From an uncultured Paracoccaceae bacterium (GTDB taxonomy: Bacteria; Pseudomonadota; Alphaproteobacteria; Rhodobacterales; Rhodobacteraceae): 17,642 bases of DNA. The stretch is from positions 1 to 17,642 of the forward strand of contig CALFYQ010000051.1 of assembly GCA_937952085.1 (NCBI GenBank), in the 5' to 3' direction. The stretch's first letter is position 1, and the number at the start of each line of letters is the position of its first letter. The position numbers and the translations under genes are program-made. Shown here in pieces: positions 1 through 5,536 of this stretch. The notes beneath the pieces were generated by a model. That model was not told the DNA's origin. It ran no database searches and saw only the letters and a program-made list of their open reading frames with translations.

Positions 1-79
1 TGTAGCTGCCGCCGACCGAGCGGACCTTCGCCACCGTCGCTTCGTCGAGCCCGTCGCGCACGCGCACCTCTTCGAGCAT
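1..79 (-). CDS. sufB: SufB N-terminus (Fe-S cluster scaffold subunit), partial
   Basis: Only the first 26 codons are present; the gene runs off the left edge. The start is ATG at 79, preceded by GGAGGAC on the minus strand. The visible protein begins MLEEVRVRDGLDEATVAKVR and ends VGGSY, the point where alphaproteobacterial SufB proteins continue into their conserved KYGW segment. SufB is the core of the SufBCD scaffold that assembles Fe-S clusters in the cytoplasm. The gene starts 17 nt after the desulfurase stop, third in an iscR–desulfurase–sufB operon, and this order is itself the main support. The fragment is too short to identify alone; the call rests on the N-terminal wording plus synteny. 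Confidence 0.75.
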   Translation of the reverse strand, partial: MLEEVRVRDGLDEATVAKVRSVGGSY

Positions 80-96
80 GTCCGTCCTCCCGGCCG

Positions 97-1260
97 TCAG
101 GCCGCTTCAGCCGGGCGGCGCCGCCAGGCCGCCACCCATGCGTCGGCGAAGGCCATGACCTCCGCCTCTGTCGTCGTCGGGCCGATCGAGACGCGGATCG
201 CGCTCGAGGCCGAGACTTCGTCGAACCCCATGGCGCGGAGCACCCGGCTCGCCTTCTCCACCTTGCCGGAGGAGCAGGCCGAACCGGCGCTGACCGCGAA
301 GCCGGCGAGGTCCATCTGGATCACCTGCGTCTCGCCGGCCCAGCCGGGGACCATGAGACAGGAGGTGTTCGGCAGGCGCGGGCTTTCCGCGCCCACCACA
401 TGTAGGCCCTCCGCGGCGGAGACCAACCGGTCCTCCAGCCGGTCGCGGAGCGCCGCGACCTTTTCCCACACGCCCGCCTCGAGATCCCGCTTCGCCGCCG
501 CCGCCGCCGCGCCGAAGCCGGCGATGCCGATCACGTTCTCGGTGCCGGCGCGGCGGTTCCGCTCCTGGCCGCCGCCGCGGATCAGCGGCTTCGGCTCCCG
601 CCGGCCGTCACCAGGGTTCCATCGGGAAATGAGGGCGCCCGCGCCTCGGCCGCCGCCGATCTTGCATGACGAGAGGGCGTGGAATGCGCCATCCGTCAGA
701 ACGCGCTCGCACTTGCCGAAGGCTTGCGCGGCGTCGACGAATGTGTTGCCGGTGCAGACGAAATCGAGATCATCGCAGATCGCCTGCACCGGCTGGAGCA
801 CCCCGGTCTCGCTGTTGGCGGACTGGATCGCGAGGAAGGCGTCCGGGATCGTGCCCACCGGGCGAAGCTCGACGGGAAAGTCCGGCATCGGGCGCCTTCC
901 AGCGAACCGGAGGCCCGCGAAGGTTCCGCATCGTTCGACCGGCAGATAGTCGGCAGGCGCGACAAAGACGTCGACGCACTCATGCTCCACGCCGGTGGCG
1001 AAGACCCGGACGCCGGAGAGCGCCATCGAAGCCGCCTCCGTCGCCCCCGACGTGAACACCACCTCGCCCGCGTCGCAGCCGACGAGACCGGCCACCTCGG
1101 CCCGCGCCTTCTCGACGATGGCCCGCGCCGCGCGACCCTCGCTGTGGACGGAGGAGGGGTTCCCCACCGCGTCCATCGCCGCGAGCATGGCAGCGCGCGC
1201 CTCGGGCCGGAGCGGGGCCGAGGCGTTCCAGTCGAGATAGACGCGGGGCGTCGCCGTCAC
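97..1260 (-). CDS. Cysteine desulfurase (class V aminotransferase, IscS/NifS-like) with atypical PLP-lysine motif
   Basis: 387 residues. The enzyme takes sulfur from L-cysteine through PLP chemistry and passes it as persulfide to the SUF scaffold. The GTG start at 1260 overlaps the iscR stop by 4 nt (GTGA), so the two are probably translationally coupled. Visible landmarks are YLDWNASAPLRPEAR near the N-terminus, His93 in VEHEC (PLP-stacking), Asn149, Asp176 and Gln179 (VDAAQAFGK), the PLP lysine Lys200, GGGQERNRRAGTENV (229–243), and the persulfide cysteine Cys329 in SAGSACSSGK. Oddities: the residue before Lys200 is Cys199 (SSCKIGGGRG), where the family nearly always has His followed by K-x-x-G-P-K-G. 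Codons in roughly residues 90–220 are looser (CGA, GCT, ACA, TCA, GGT) than in the flanks. The fold assignment is secure; full activity is less certain. It belongs to the IscS/NifS class, but the exact gene name is not fixed by sequence, so none is given. Confidence 0.9.
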   Translation of the reverse strand: MTATPRVYLDWNASAPLRPEARAAMLAAMDAVGNPSSVHSEGRAARAIVEKARAEVAGLVGCDAGEVVFTSGATEAASMALSGVRVFATGVEHECVDVFVAPADYLPVERCGTFAGLRFAGRRPMPDFPVELRPVGTIPDAFLAIQSANSETGVLQPVQAICDDLDFVCTGNTFVDAAQAFGKCERVLTDGAFHALSSCKIGGGRGAGALISRWNPGDGRREPKPLIRGGGQERNRRAGTENVIGIAGFGAAAAAAKRDLEAGVWEKVAALRDRLEDRLVSAAEGLHVVGAESPRLPNTSCLMVPGWAGETQVIQMDLAGFAVSAGSACSSGKVEKASRVLRAMGFDEVSASSAIRVSIGPTTTEAEVMAFADAWVAAWRRRPAEAA

Positions 1261-1724
1261 GCGCGCGCCTCCTCTTCCAGCAGCGCGCTGAAATCGGGCA
1301 CCGCCGGGCAGGGGGCCATCCGGTCCTCCACCACGTCGGCAAGCGTCGTCTGCGAGAGGAAGACGTAGACGTGGCTCGAAAGCTGTTCCCAGAGATTGTG
1401 GGTGAGGCAGACCGCGCGGGAGCCGCCGCAGCCCTCGCCGCCGCCCTCGCAGCCCATCGCGTTCAGCCGCTCGTCCACCGCCGCCATCACGTCGGAGATC
1501 CGGGTGCCGGCGGCGCCCTGCGCGAGCCGATAGCCGCCGCCGGGGCCGCGCACGCTGTCGACCACGCCGGCCTTCCGGAGCTTCACGAAGAGCTGTTCGA
1601 GATAGGCGAGGGAGATGTCCTGCCGCTTCGCCACGTCCGCGAGGCTCACCAGCGCGCCCTCGCCCTGCAGCGCGATGTCGGCGAGCGCGGTGACGGCGTA
1701 GCGTCCCTTGGTGCTGAGCTTCAC
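1257..1724 (-). CDS. iscR: Rrf2-family iron-sulfur regulator IscR
   Basis: 155 residues, GTG start at 1724 preceded by GGGGAAG. The N-terminal winged helix matches IscR closely (MKLSTKGRYAVTALADIAL, then SLAYLEQLFVKLRKAG at 38–53 and SVRGPGGGYRL at 58–67). Cluster ligands are present: Cys92, Cys99, Cys106 and His109, spaced C-x6-C-x6-C-x2-H. E. coli IscR has C-x5-C-x5-C-x2-H, so each gap is one residue longer. IscR carries a [2Fe-2S] cluster and represses iron-sulfur assembly genes when clusters are plentiful. It is first gene of the operon and so probably autoregulated; candidate operators lie about 100–140 nt upstream. Its stop overlaps the desulfurase start by 4 nt. Confidence 0.95.
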   Translation of the reverse strand: MKLSTKGRYAVTALADIALQGEGALVSLADVAKRQDISLAYLEQLFVKLRKAGVVDSVRGPGGGYRLAQGAAGTRISDVMAAVDERLNAMGCEGGGEGCGGSRAVCLTHNLWEQLSSHVYVFLSQTTLADVVEDRMAPCPAVPDFSALLEEEARA

Positions 1725-1823
1725 GACTTCTTCCCCGCCCGCTGCGACCGAATGACGCGAATCGTTGACCGGTCGCGCCGCGGGGCCGTATCTCCACCGC
1801 CGCGGCGGCGATCCCGCCTTAAG

Positions 1824-1840
1824 TTTGGAACGGTTCTAAG
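1824..1840. promoter_or_regulatory. Candidate ICE-type (Irr) iron operator over the -10 of iscR
   Basis: TTTGGAACGGTTCTAAG is an imperfect palindrome. As I recall it, the iron control element bound by Irr in alphaproteobacteria is TTTAGAA-N3-TTCTAAA; this site differs at two positions (G for A in the left arm, G for the last A). It overlaps the predicted -10 of iscR. Irr and ICE sites are known upstream of iron and Fe-S genes in this class. The assignment is by motif resemblance only. Confidence 0.45.
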
Positions 1841-1861
1841 TTGGCTGAGCGCGACAGTCAA
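1833..1861 (-). promoter_or_regulatory. Candidate sigma-70-type promoter of the iscR operon
   Basis: On the minus strand, TTGACT (1861–1856) and TAGAAC (1838–1833) are separated by exactly 17 nt. The -35 matches 5 of 6 consensus bases and the -10 matches 4 of 6. Transcription would start near 1826, leaving a leader of about 100 nt before the iscR GTG. This is the best promoter-like pair I found in the 181-nt gap between iscR and the divergent hydrolase. Both hexamers are covered by inverted repeats, which fits a repressed promoter. No experimental support. Confidence 0.5.
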
Positions 1862-1862
1862 C
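1840..1862. promoter_or_regulatory. Candidate iron-box operator (TGA-N9-TCA; IscR/RirA type) over the -35 of iscR
   Basis: The arms GTTGGCTG (1840–1847) and CAGTCAAC (1855–1862) form an inverted repeat with 7 of 8 pairs and a 7-nt spacer. Inside it, TGA (1846–1848) and TCA (1858–1860) are exactly 9 nt apart, the spacing of the alphaproteobacterial iron boxes assigned to Rrf2-family regulators (RirA, and IscR in Rhodobacter). It covers the predicted -35 of iscR, the expected place for autorepression. Motif evidence only. Confidence 0.45.
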
Positions 1863-1905
1863 GATTCCCAAGGACCGGCAGCGATCCCGGAGAACGGAAC
1901 GGCCT

Positions 1906-2586
1906 ATGCCCGAAGTGATCTTTCCCGGCCCCGACGGCCGGCTCGAAGGCCGCTACCACCCGCAGAAGGATCGCGACGCGCCGATCGCGCTGATCCTGCA
2001 TCCGCACCCGCAATTCGGCGGGACGATGAACAACAAGGTGGTCTACAACCTTCACTATGCGTTCCACCGCCTCGGCTATTCGGTGCTGCGCTTCAACTTC
2101 CGCGGCGTCGGCCGGAGCCAGGGCGAGTTCGACCAGGGGATCGGCGAGCTCTCCGACGCGGCGGCGGCGCTCGACTACCTCCAGAGCCTGAAGCCCGACG
2201 CGAAGATCACCTTCATCGCCGGCTTCTCCTTCGGCGCCTATATCGGGATGCAGCTCCTGATGCGGCGGCCCGAGGCGTCCGGCTTCGTCTCGGTGGCGCC
2301 GCCGGCGAACATGTACGACTTCACCTTCCTCGCGCCCTGCCCTTCCTCCGGCCTGATCATCAACGGCGAGAACGACCGGATCGCCCCGCCGGAGGACGTG
2401 AGGAAGCTGGTCGAGCGGCTCCAGGCGCAGAGGAACATCATCGTCACTCATGAAACCGTGCCGGGCGCGAACCACTTCTTCGACGAGGGCATGGACCAGA
2501 TGATCTCAACGGTGGAGCAATACGTCGCCCGCCGCACCGGGGAGCTGAAATCCGGCCTCACCGGCGCATTGCGGCGGGACGGGTAG
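1906..2586 (+). CDS. Alpha/beta hydrolase (COG2945-like), neighbour of the SUF operon
   Basis: 226 residues with a complete alpha/beta-hydrolase triad: nucleophile Ser108 in the elbow GFSFG (106–110), acid Asp157 in NGENDRIAPPE, and His190 in GANHFF. The N-terminal half has HPHPQFGGTMNNKVV (32–46) and LRFNFRGVGRSQGEFD (61–76), typical of the small cytoplasmic COG2945 serine hydrolases. There is no signal peptide or lid domain. The ATG at 1906 follows CGGAG at about 10 nt. It is divergent from iscR with 181 nt between, so it may share the iron-responsive control region. The substrate is unknown. The link to Fe-S metabolism is positional only. Confidence 0.85.
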   Translation: MPEVIFPGPDGRLEGRYHPQKDRDAPIALILHPHPQFGGTMNNKVVYNLHYAFHRLGYSVLRFNFRGVGRSQGEFDQGIGELSDAAAALDYLQSLKPDAKITFIAGFSFGAYIGMQLLMRRPEASGFVSVAPPANMYDFTFLAPCPSSGLIINGENDRIAPPEDVRKLVERLQAQRNIIVTHETVPGANHFFDEGMDQMISTVEQYVARRTGELKSGLTGALRRDG

Positions 2587-2616
2587 GGCGCGGGCCGGCC
2601 GCGCCGTTCTCTCCTT

Positions 2617-2764
2617 GGCCCGTGCGACCAGCACGGGCCGCGACCGACCCTGCCGGGGGGCGGGCGCTAGCCGACGGATCAATGAGCGCAACTGTCGTTC
2701 GGGGCGGCGCCATCAGGCACAGCCGCACAATCGTCATGCGCCCGCCCAGGGTCGGCCGCGGCCC
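2617..2764 (-). repeat. Structured dispersed repeat, copy A
   Basis: 148 nt, read on the minus strand, homologous to 5364–5511 on the plus strand. A 37-nt core (2701–2737) matches the other copy at 33 positions. Structure: an outer stem pairs 2635–2652 with 2747–2764 (17 of 18 pairs). An inner stem GGGCGGGCGC (2658–2667) pairs with GCGCCCGCCC (2738–2747). A distal hairpin has 9-nt arms 2617–2625 and 2631–2639 with a 5-nt loop; it shares bases with the outer stem, so the two compete. The element lies between the convergent hydrolase and anmK, 66 nt beyond the anmK stop. It has no U-tract. I do not recognise the family. Confidence 0.75.
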
Positions 2765-2812
2765 TTTCCGCATCGCCCAACCAAATTACGCCATCAATTC
2801 CAGATGTTTGCT

Positions 2813-2836
2813 CCCTGATTCAACCTTGAATCAGGG
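2813..2836. repeat. Perfect GATTCAA palindrome spanning the anmK stop codon
   Basis: Arms CCCTGATTCAA (2813–2823) and TTGAATCAGGG (2826–2836) are perfect reverse complements with CC between. The anmK TGA (2833–2831) lies inside the right arm. The 16-nt centre recurs in reverse complement at 9110–9125. Each arm holds a GANTC site (the CcrM methylation target in alphaproteobacteria). There is no T-run after it on either strand, so an intrinsic terminator is possible but not shown. Confidence 0.7.
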
Positions 2837-4000
2837 GCGCGAGACACGCCCGCCCGAGACCGGCCCGGCGCAGCCCGTGGTCGAGGGCGCCGAAGTCGGC
2901 AATCCGCGGGCGACGCGTACGGCGAGATAGGCGAAAGCCTGCGCCTCCAGCATGTCGCCGTTCAACCCGGCCGCCTCCACTGGCTCGACCGGGGCTTCGA
3001 GCCGCGTCGCGAGCATCTGCATCATCGAGCGGTTCCTGCGCCCGCCTCCGCAGACGAGCCAGCGGGAGGGCGGCGACGGAAGCCAGCGACGCGCCTCCGC
3101 GACGCACTCCGCGGTGAGCGCCGTCAGCGTCGCCGCGCCATCGCGGGCCGAAAGGTCCTCCATCGTCTTCAGCGTTGCGGCGAACGTGTTCCTGTCCAGC
3201 GATTTCGGCGGCTTGCGGTCCAGGAAAGCGCCCAGCGCGTTGGAATGGAGGCTCATCCAATCCACCTCTCCGGCGGCCGCCATCATCCCATCCTCGTCGT
3301 AGGGCTCGCCCGTCTTGCGCGCCATCCAGTCGTTCAGCAGAGCGTTGCCCGGCCCGGTGTCGAAGGCCAGGAGCGCGCCTTCCGACTCCGGCGCAGGCTT
3401 CGAAGGATCCACCCAGGTGACGTTTGCGACCCCGCCGATGTTCAGGAATGCGAGCGGCGCCTTCGCGCCGATATGCTTCGCGAGCGCGAAATGGAAAAAG
3501 GGTGCGAGCGGCGCGCCCTCGCCACCTTCGGCCATGTCGTCGGAGCGAAAGTCCCAGACGACCGGCCGATTGAGGACGCGCGCCAGCGCCGCCCCGTCGC
3601 CGAGCTGCCACGTCCAGCCTTCCTCCGGCATATGCGCGATGGTCTGCCCGTGAAAGCCGATCAGTTCGGGCATGACCGGCGCCGGCCAGTGCGCGGGCCC
3701 GGCGAGGCAGGCCGCGACGGCCGCCGCGTGCGCGCGGACGACCTCGCATTCGGCCGCCTGCAATTCGGCTTCGAAGCCTTCGCCCCGAACGGGCCGATAC
3801 GCCCGCCAGTCCTGCATCATGGCGTGCACGAACGTCATCTCGCCGCCTTGGTATTTGCGCCCGGCATAGGGGCCGAACGCGGCGATCCTCACGCCGTCCG
3901 TCTTCAGCAATGCGGCGTCCACGCCGTCGAGCGACGTGCCCGACATGAGGCCCAGCGCCCAGATTGGCGCGGCCCCGTTCGGCTCCCGGCTTTCCTCCAT
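2831..4000 (-). CDS. anmK: 1,6-anhydro-N-acetylmuramic acid kinase
   Basis: 389 residues. AnmK phosphorylates and opens anhydroMurNAc released from peptidoglycan, giving MurNAc-6-phosphate for cell-wall recycling. The N-terminal phosphate-binding segment GLMSGTSLDGVD (17–28) is diagnostic, followed by GFHGQTIAH (115–123) and DFRSDDMAEGGEGAPL (150–165) holding the catalytic-base aspartate region. Then come NIGGVANVTW (187–196), FDTGPGNALLNDW (213–225) and VCGGGRRN (316–323). I chose the ATG at 4000: it follows AAGGGAAGG, and the kinase motif begins 16 residues later. The frame stays open to an ATG at 4138, but that would put 46 unconserved residues across the divergent tyrS start. Codon choice is looser and G+C lower than in tyrS. 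The stop codon lies inside a perfect palindrome. Confidence 0.93.
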   Translation of the reverse strand: MEESREPNGAAPIWALGLMSGTSLDGVDAALLKTDGVRIAAFGPYAGRKYQGGEMTFVHAMMQDWRAYRPVRGEGFEAELQAAECEVVRAHAAAVAACLAGPAHWPAPVMPELIGFHGQTIAHMPEEGWTWQLGDGAALARVLNRPVVWDFRSDDMAEGGEGAPLAPFFHFALAKHIGAKAPLAFLNIGGVANVTWVDPSKPAPESEGALLAFDTGPGNALLNDWMARKTGEPYDEDGMMAAAGEVDWMSLHSNALGAFLDRKPPKSLDRNTFAATLKTMEDLSARDGAATLTALTAECVAEARRWLPSPPSRWLVCGGGRRNRSMMQMLATRLEAPVEPVEAAGLNGDMLEAQAFAYLAVRVARGLPTSAPSTTGCAGPVSGGRVSRP

Positions 4001-4064
4001 GCCCTTCCCTTCGTCGGCCGCTCCGGTATAGAGCGGCGCACACGCGCCCGCCAGCGAGCCCGAC
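4001..4064. promoter_or_regulatory. Divergent anmK/tyrS promoter gap
   Basis: These 64 nt must carry at least part of the control of both genes. The only A/T-rich core is GGTATAGAG (4025–4033). TATAGA (4027–4032) could be the tyrS -10, and TATACC on the other strand (4030–4025) the anmK -10, 25–32 nt from the respective starts. Neither has a convincing -35 at 16–18 nt. Treat as a possible shared core only. Confidence 0.3.
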
Positions 4065-5318
4065 ATGTCCTTCACGCCCCGCTCCGACTTCCTGCACGCC
4101 CTCGTCAGCCGGGGCTTCGTGCAGGACTGCACCGACATGGAGGGCCTCGACGAGGCGCTCCGCGCCGGCGTGATCCCCGGCTATATCGGCTTCGACTGCA
4201 CCGCGACCTCGCTCCATGTCGGGTCGCTGGTGCAGATCATGATGCTGCGCTGGCTGCAGAAGACCGGCGGGAAGCCGGTGACGCTGATGGGCGGCGGCAC
4301 GACGCGGATCGGCGACCCCTCCGGCAAGGACGAGGCGCGCCAGCTCCTGACCGACGAGAAGATCGCCGAGAACATGGCGGGCATCCGAAAGGTGTTCTCG
4401 ATCTACCTCGACTACGAAGACGGCCCGACGGGCGCGATCATGCCGAACAACGCCGAGTGGCTCGACAAGCTGAACTATGTCGATTTCCTGCGCGACTACG
4501 GCCGGCACTTCACCATCAACCGGATGCTGACCTTCGACAGCGTGAAGCTGCGGCTGGAGCGGGAGCAGCCGCTGACCTTCCTCGAATTCAACTACATGCT
4601 GCTCCAGGCCTACGACTTCATGGAGATGAACCGGCGCATGGGCGTGCGGCTCCAGATGGGCGGCTCGGACCAGTGGGGCAACATCGTCAACGGCGTCGAC
4701 CTCTCCCGCCGGATCAACGGCGCGGAGGTCTTCGGGCTGACCTCGCCGCTCCTGACCAAGGCGGACGGGACCAAGATGGGCAAGACCGCCGGCGGCGCCG
4801 TCTGGCTCAACGAGGAGATGCTGCCGAGCTGGGACTTCTGGCAGTTCTGGCGGAACACGGCGGACGCCGATGTCGGCCGGTTCCTGAAGCTCTTCACCGA
4901 GCTGCCGCTCGACGAGATCGCCCGGCTCGAGGCGCTCGGCGGGGCGGAGATCAACGACGCCAAGATCATCCTCGCCAACGAGGTGACGGCGCTCGCCCGC
5001 GGCCGCGAGGCGGCGGAGCGCGCGGCGGCGACGGCGGCGGAGACCTTCGGCGCCGGCGGCGCGGGCGCGGACCTGCCGCGCTTCGCCTTCACCGCGGAGG
5101 AGGTGGCGGCCGGGATCACCGCGCAGCAGCTTTTCGTCCGCGCGAAGCTCGCCGGCTCCGGCAAGGAGGCGAAGCGGCTGATCGCCGAGGGCGGCGCCAA
5201 GGTGAACGACGAGCCGGTCTCCGACGCCCAGCAGGTTTTCGGCGCGGCGGAGTTCGCGGCCGGGCCGCTGAAGCTTTCGGCGGGGCGGAAGCGCCATGCG
5301 CTGGCGGAGATCGGCTGA
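4065..5318 (+). CDS. tyrS: Tyrosyl-tRNA synthetase
   Basis: 417 residues, normal for bacterial TyrRS. This class I enzyme charges tRNA-Tyr in the cytoplasm. The HIGH-equivalent is HVGS at 51–54, in the segment GYIGFDCTATSLHVGSLVQ. The tyrosine/tRNA site includes GGSDQWGNI (199–207), and the KMSKS-equivalent is KMGKT at 237–241, as usual in this family. The C-terminal portion from about residue 350 (AKLAGSGKEAKRLIAEGGAKVN) is an S4 RNA-binding domain. The ATG at 4065 has only a weak AGCGAG upstream. It is divergent from anmK and convergent with ileS, with a structured repeat 45 nt after its stop. Nothing looks broken. Confidence 0.98.
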   Translation: MSFTPRSDFLHALVSRGFVQDCTDMEGLDEALRAGVIPGYIGFDCTATSLHVGSLVQIMMLRWLQKTGGKPVTLMGGGTTRIGDPSGKDEARQLLTDEKIAENMAGIRKVFSIYLDYEDGPTGAIMPNNAEWLDKLNYVDFLRDYGRHFTINRMLTFDSVKLRLEREQPLTFLEFNYMLLQAYDFMEMNRRMGVRLQMGGSDQWGNIVNGVDLSRRINGAEVFGLTSPLLTKADGTKMGKTAGGAVWLNEEMLPSWDFWQFWRNTADADVGRFLKLFTELPLDEIARLEALGGAEINDAKIILANEVTALARGREAAERAAATAAETFGAGGAGADLPRFAFTAEEVAAGITAQQLFVRAKLAGSGKEAKRLIAEGGAKVNDEPVSDAQQVFGAAEFAAGPLKLSAGRKRHALAEIG

Positions 5319-5343
5319 GGGGCTTCGGGCGCGTTTCCTAGGT

Positions 5344-5358
5344 CGCCTGAACCAGGCG
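5344..5358 (+). terminator. Small hairpin after tyrS, weak terminator candidate
   Basis: CGCCTG (5344–5349) and CAGGCG (5353–5358) pair around a 3-nt loop, 25 nt after the tyrS stop. There is no T-tract. It sits just before the larger structured repeat and may simply be part of that region. Confidence 0.2.
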
Positions 5359-5363
5359 CGGAG

Positions 5364-5511
5364 GGGCGCGCCCGACCCAGGTTGGGCGCCATGACGGTTG
5401 AGCGGCCGTGCTTGATGGCGCCGCCCCGGCCGACTGTTGAGCCCCTTGAGACGGCTGAGGGCGCCCGACCCCGGGATGGGTCGGGCGCGGCCCGTGCTGG
5501 TCGCGCGGGCC
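5364..5511 (+). repeat. Structured dispersed repeat, copy B
   Basis: 148 nt, same length as copy A (2617–2764) and in the opposite orientation. An outer stem pairs 5367–5379 with 5477–5489 (13 perfect pairs). The inner stem is GGGCGCC (5384–5390) with GGCGCCC (5460–5466). An alternative local hairpin pairs 5461–5471 with 5478–5488 (11 perfect pairs). The distal hairpin pairs GGCCCGTGC (5489–5497) with GCGCGGGCC (5503–5511); here one T-A pair of copy A has become T-G, which keeps pairing as a wobble in RNA. The stem sequences differ from copy A but still pair. It lies between convergent tyrS and ileS. Family unknown to me. Confidence 0.75.
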
Positions 5512-5536
5512 GAGGCTGGAGCGGCGACTCGGCTCC

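Noticed and set aside
1765..1794. TTGACC with TATCTC on the plus strand as a promoter for the hydrolase
   Set aside because: The spacing is 18 nt, but the -10 matches only half the consensus and it lies 110 nt from the ATG; too weak to list.
1261..1797. N-terminal extension of the cysteine desulfurase frame
   Set aside because: The extension overlaps iscR in another frame and is Arg-rich. The conserved desulfurase start is at the GTG at 1260.
4001..4138. 46-residue upstream extension of anmK
   Set aside because: It would cross the divergent promoter and the tyrS start, and is not conserved wording. ATG 4000 has a ribosome site.
2765..5363. A composite transposon carrying anmK and tyrS
   Set aside because: No transposase, no terminal IS features and no target duplication seen. 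tyrS is essential and typical in composition, so mobility is unlikely; inversion remains possible.
5391..5511. A short peptide encoded by the conserved ATG frame in both structured repeats (MT.. to CLMAPPR)
   Set aside because: The four differences in the 37-nt core fall at codon positions 1 and 2, none at position 3, and three change the residue. That is opposite to coding selection; RNA structure explains the conservation better.
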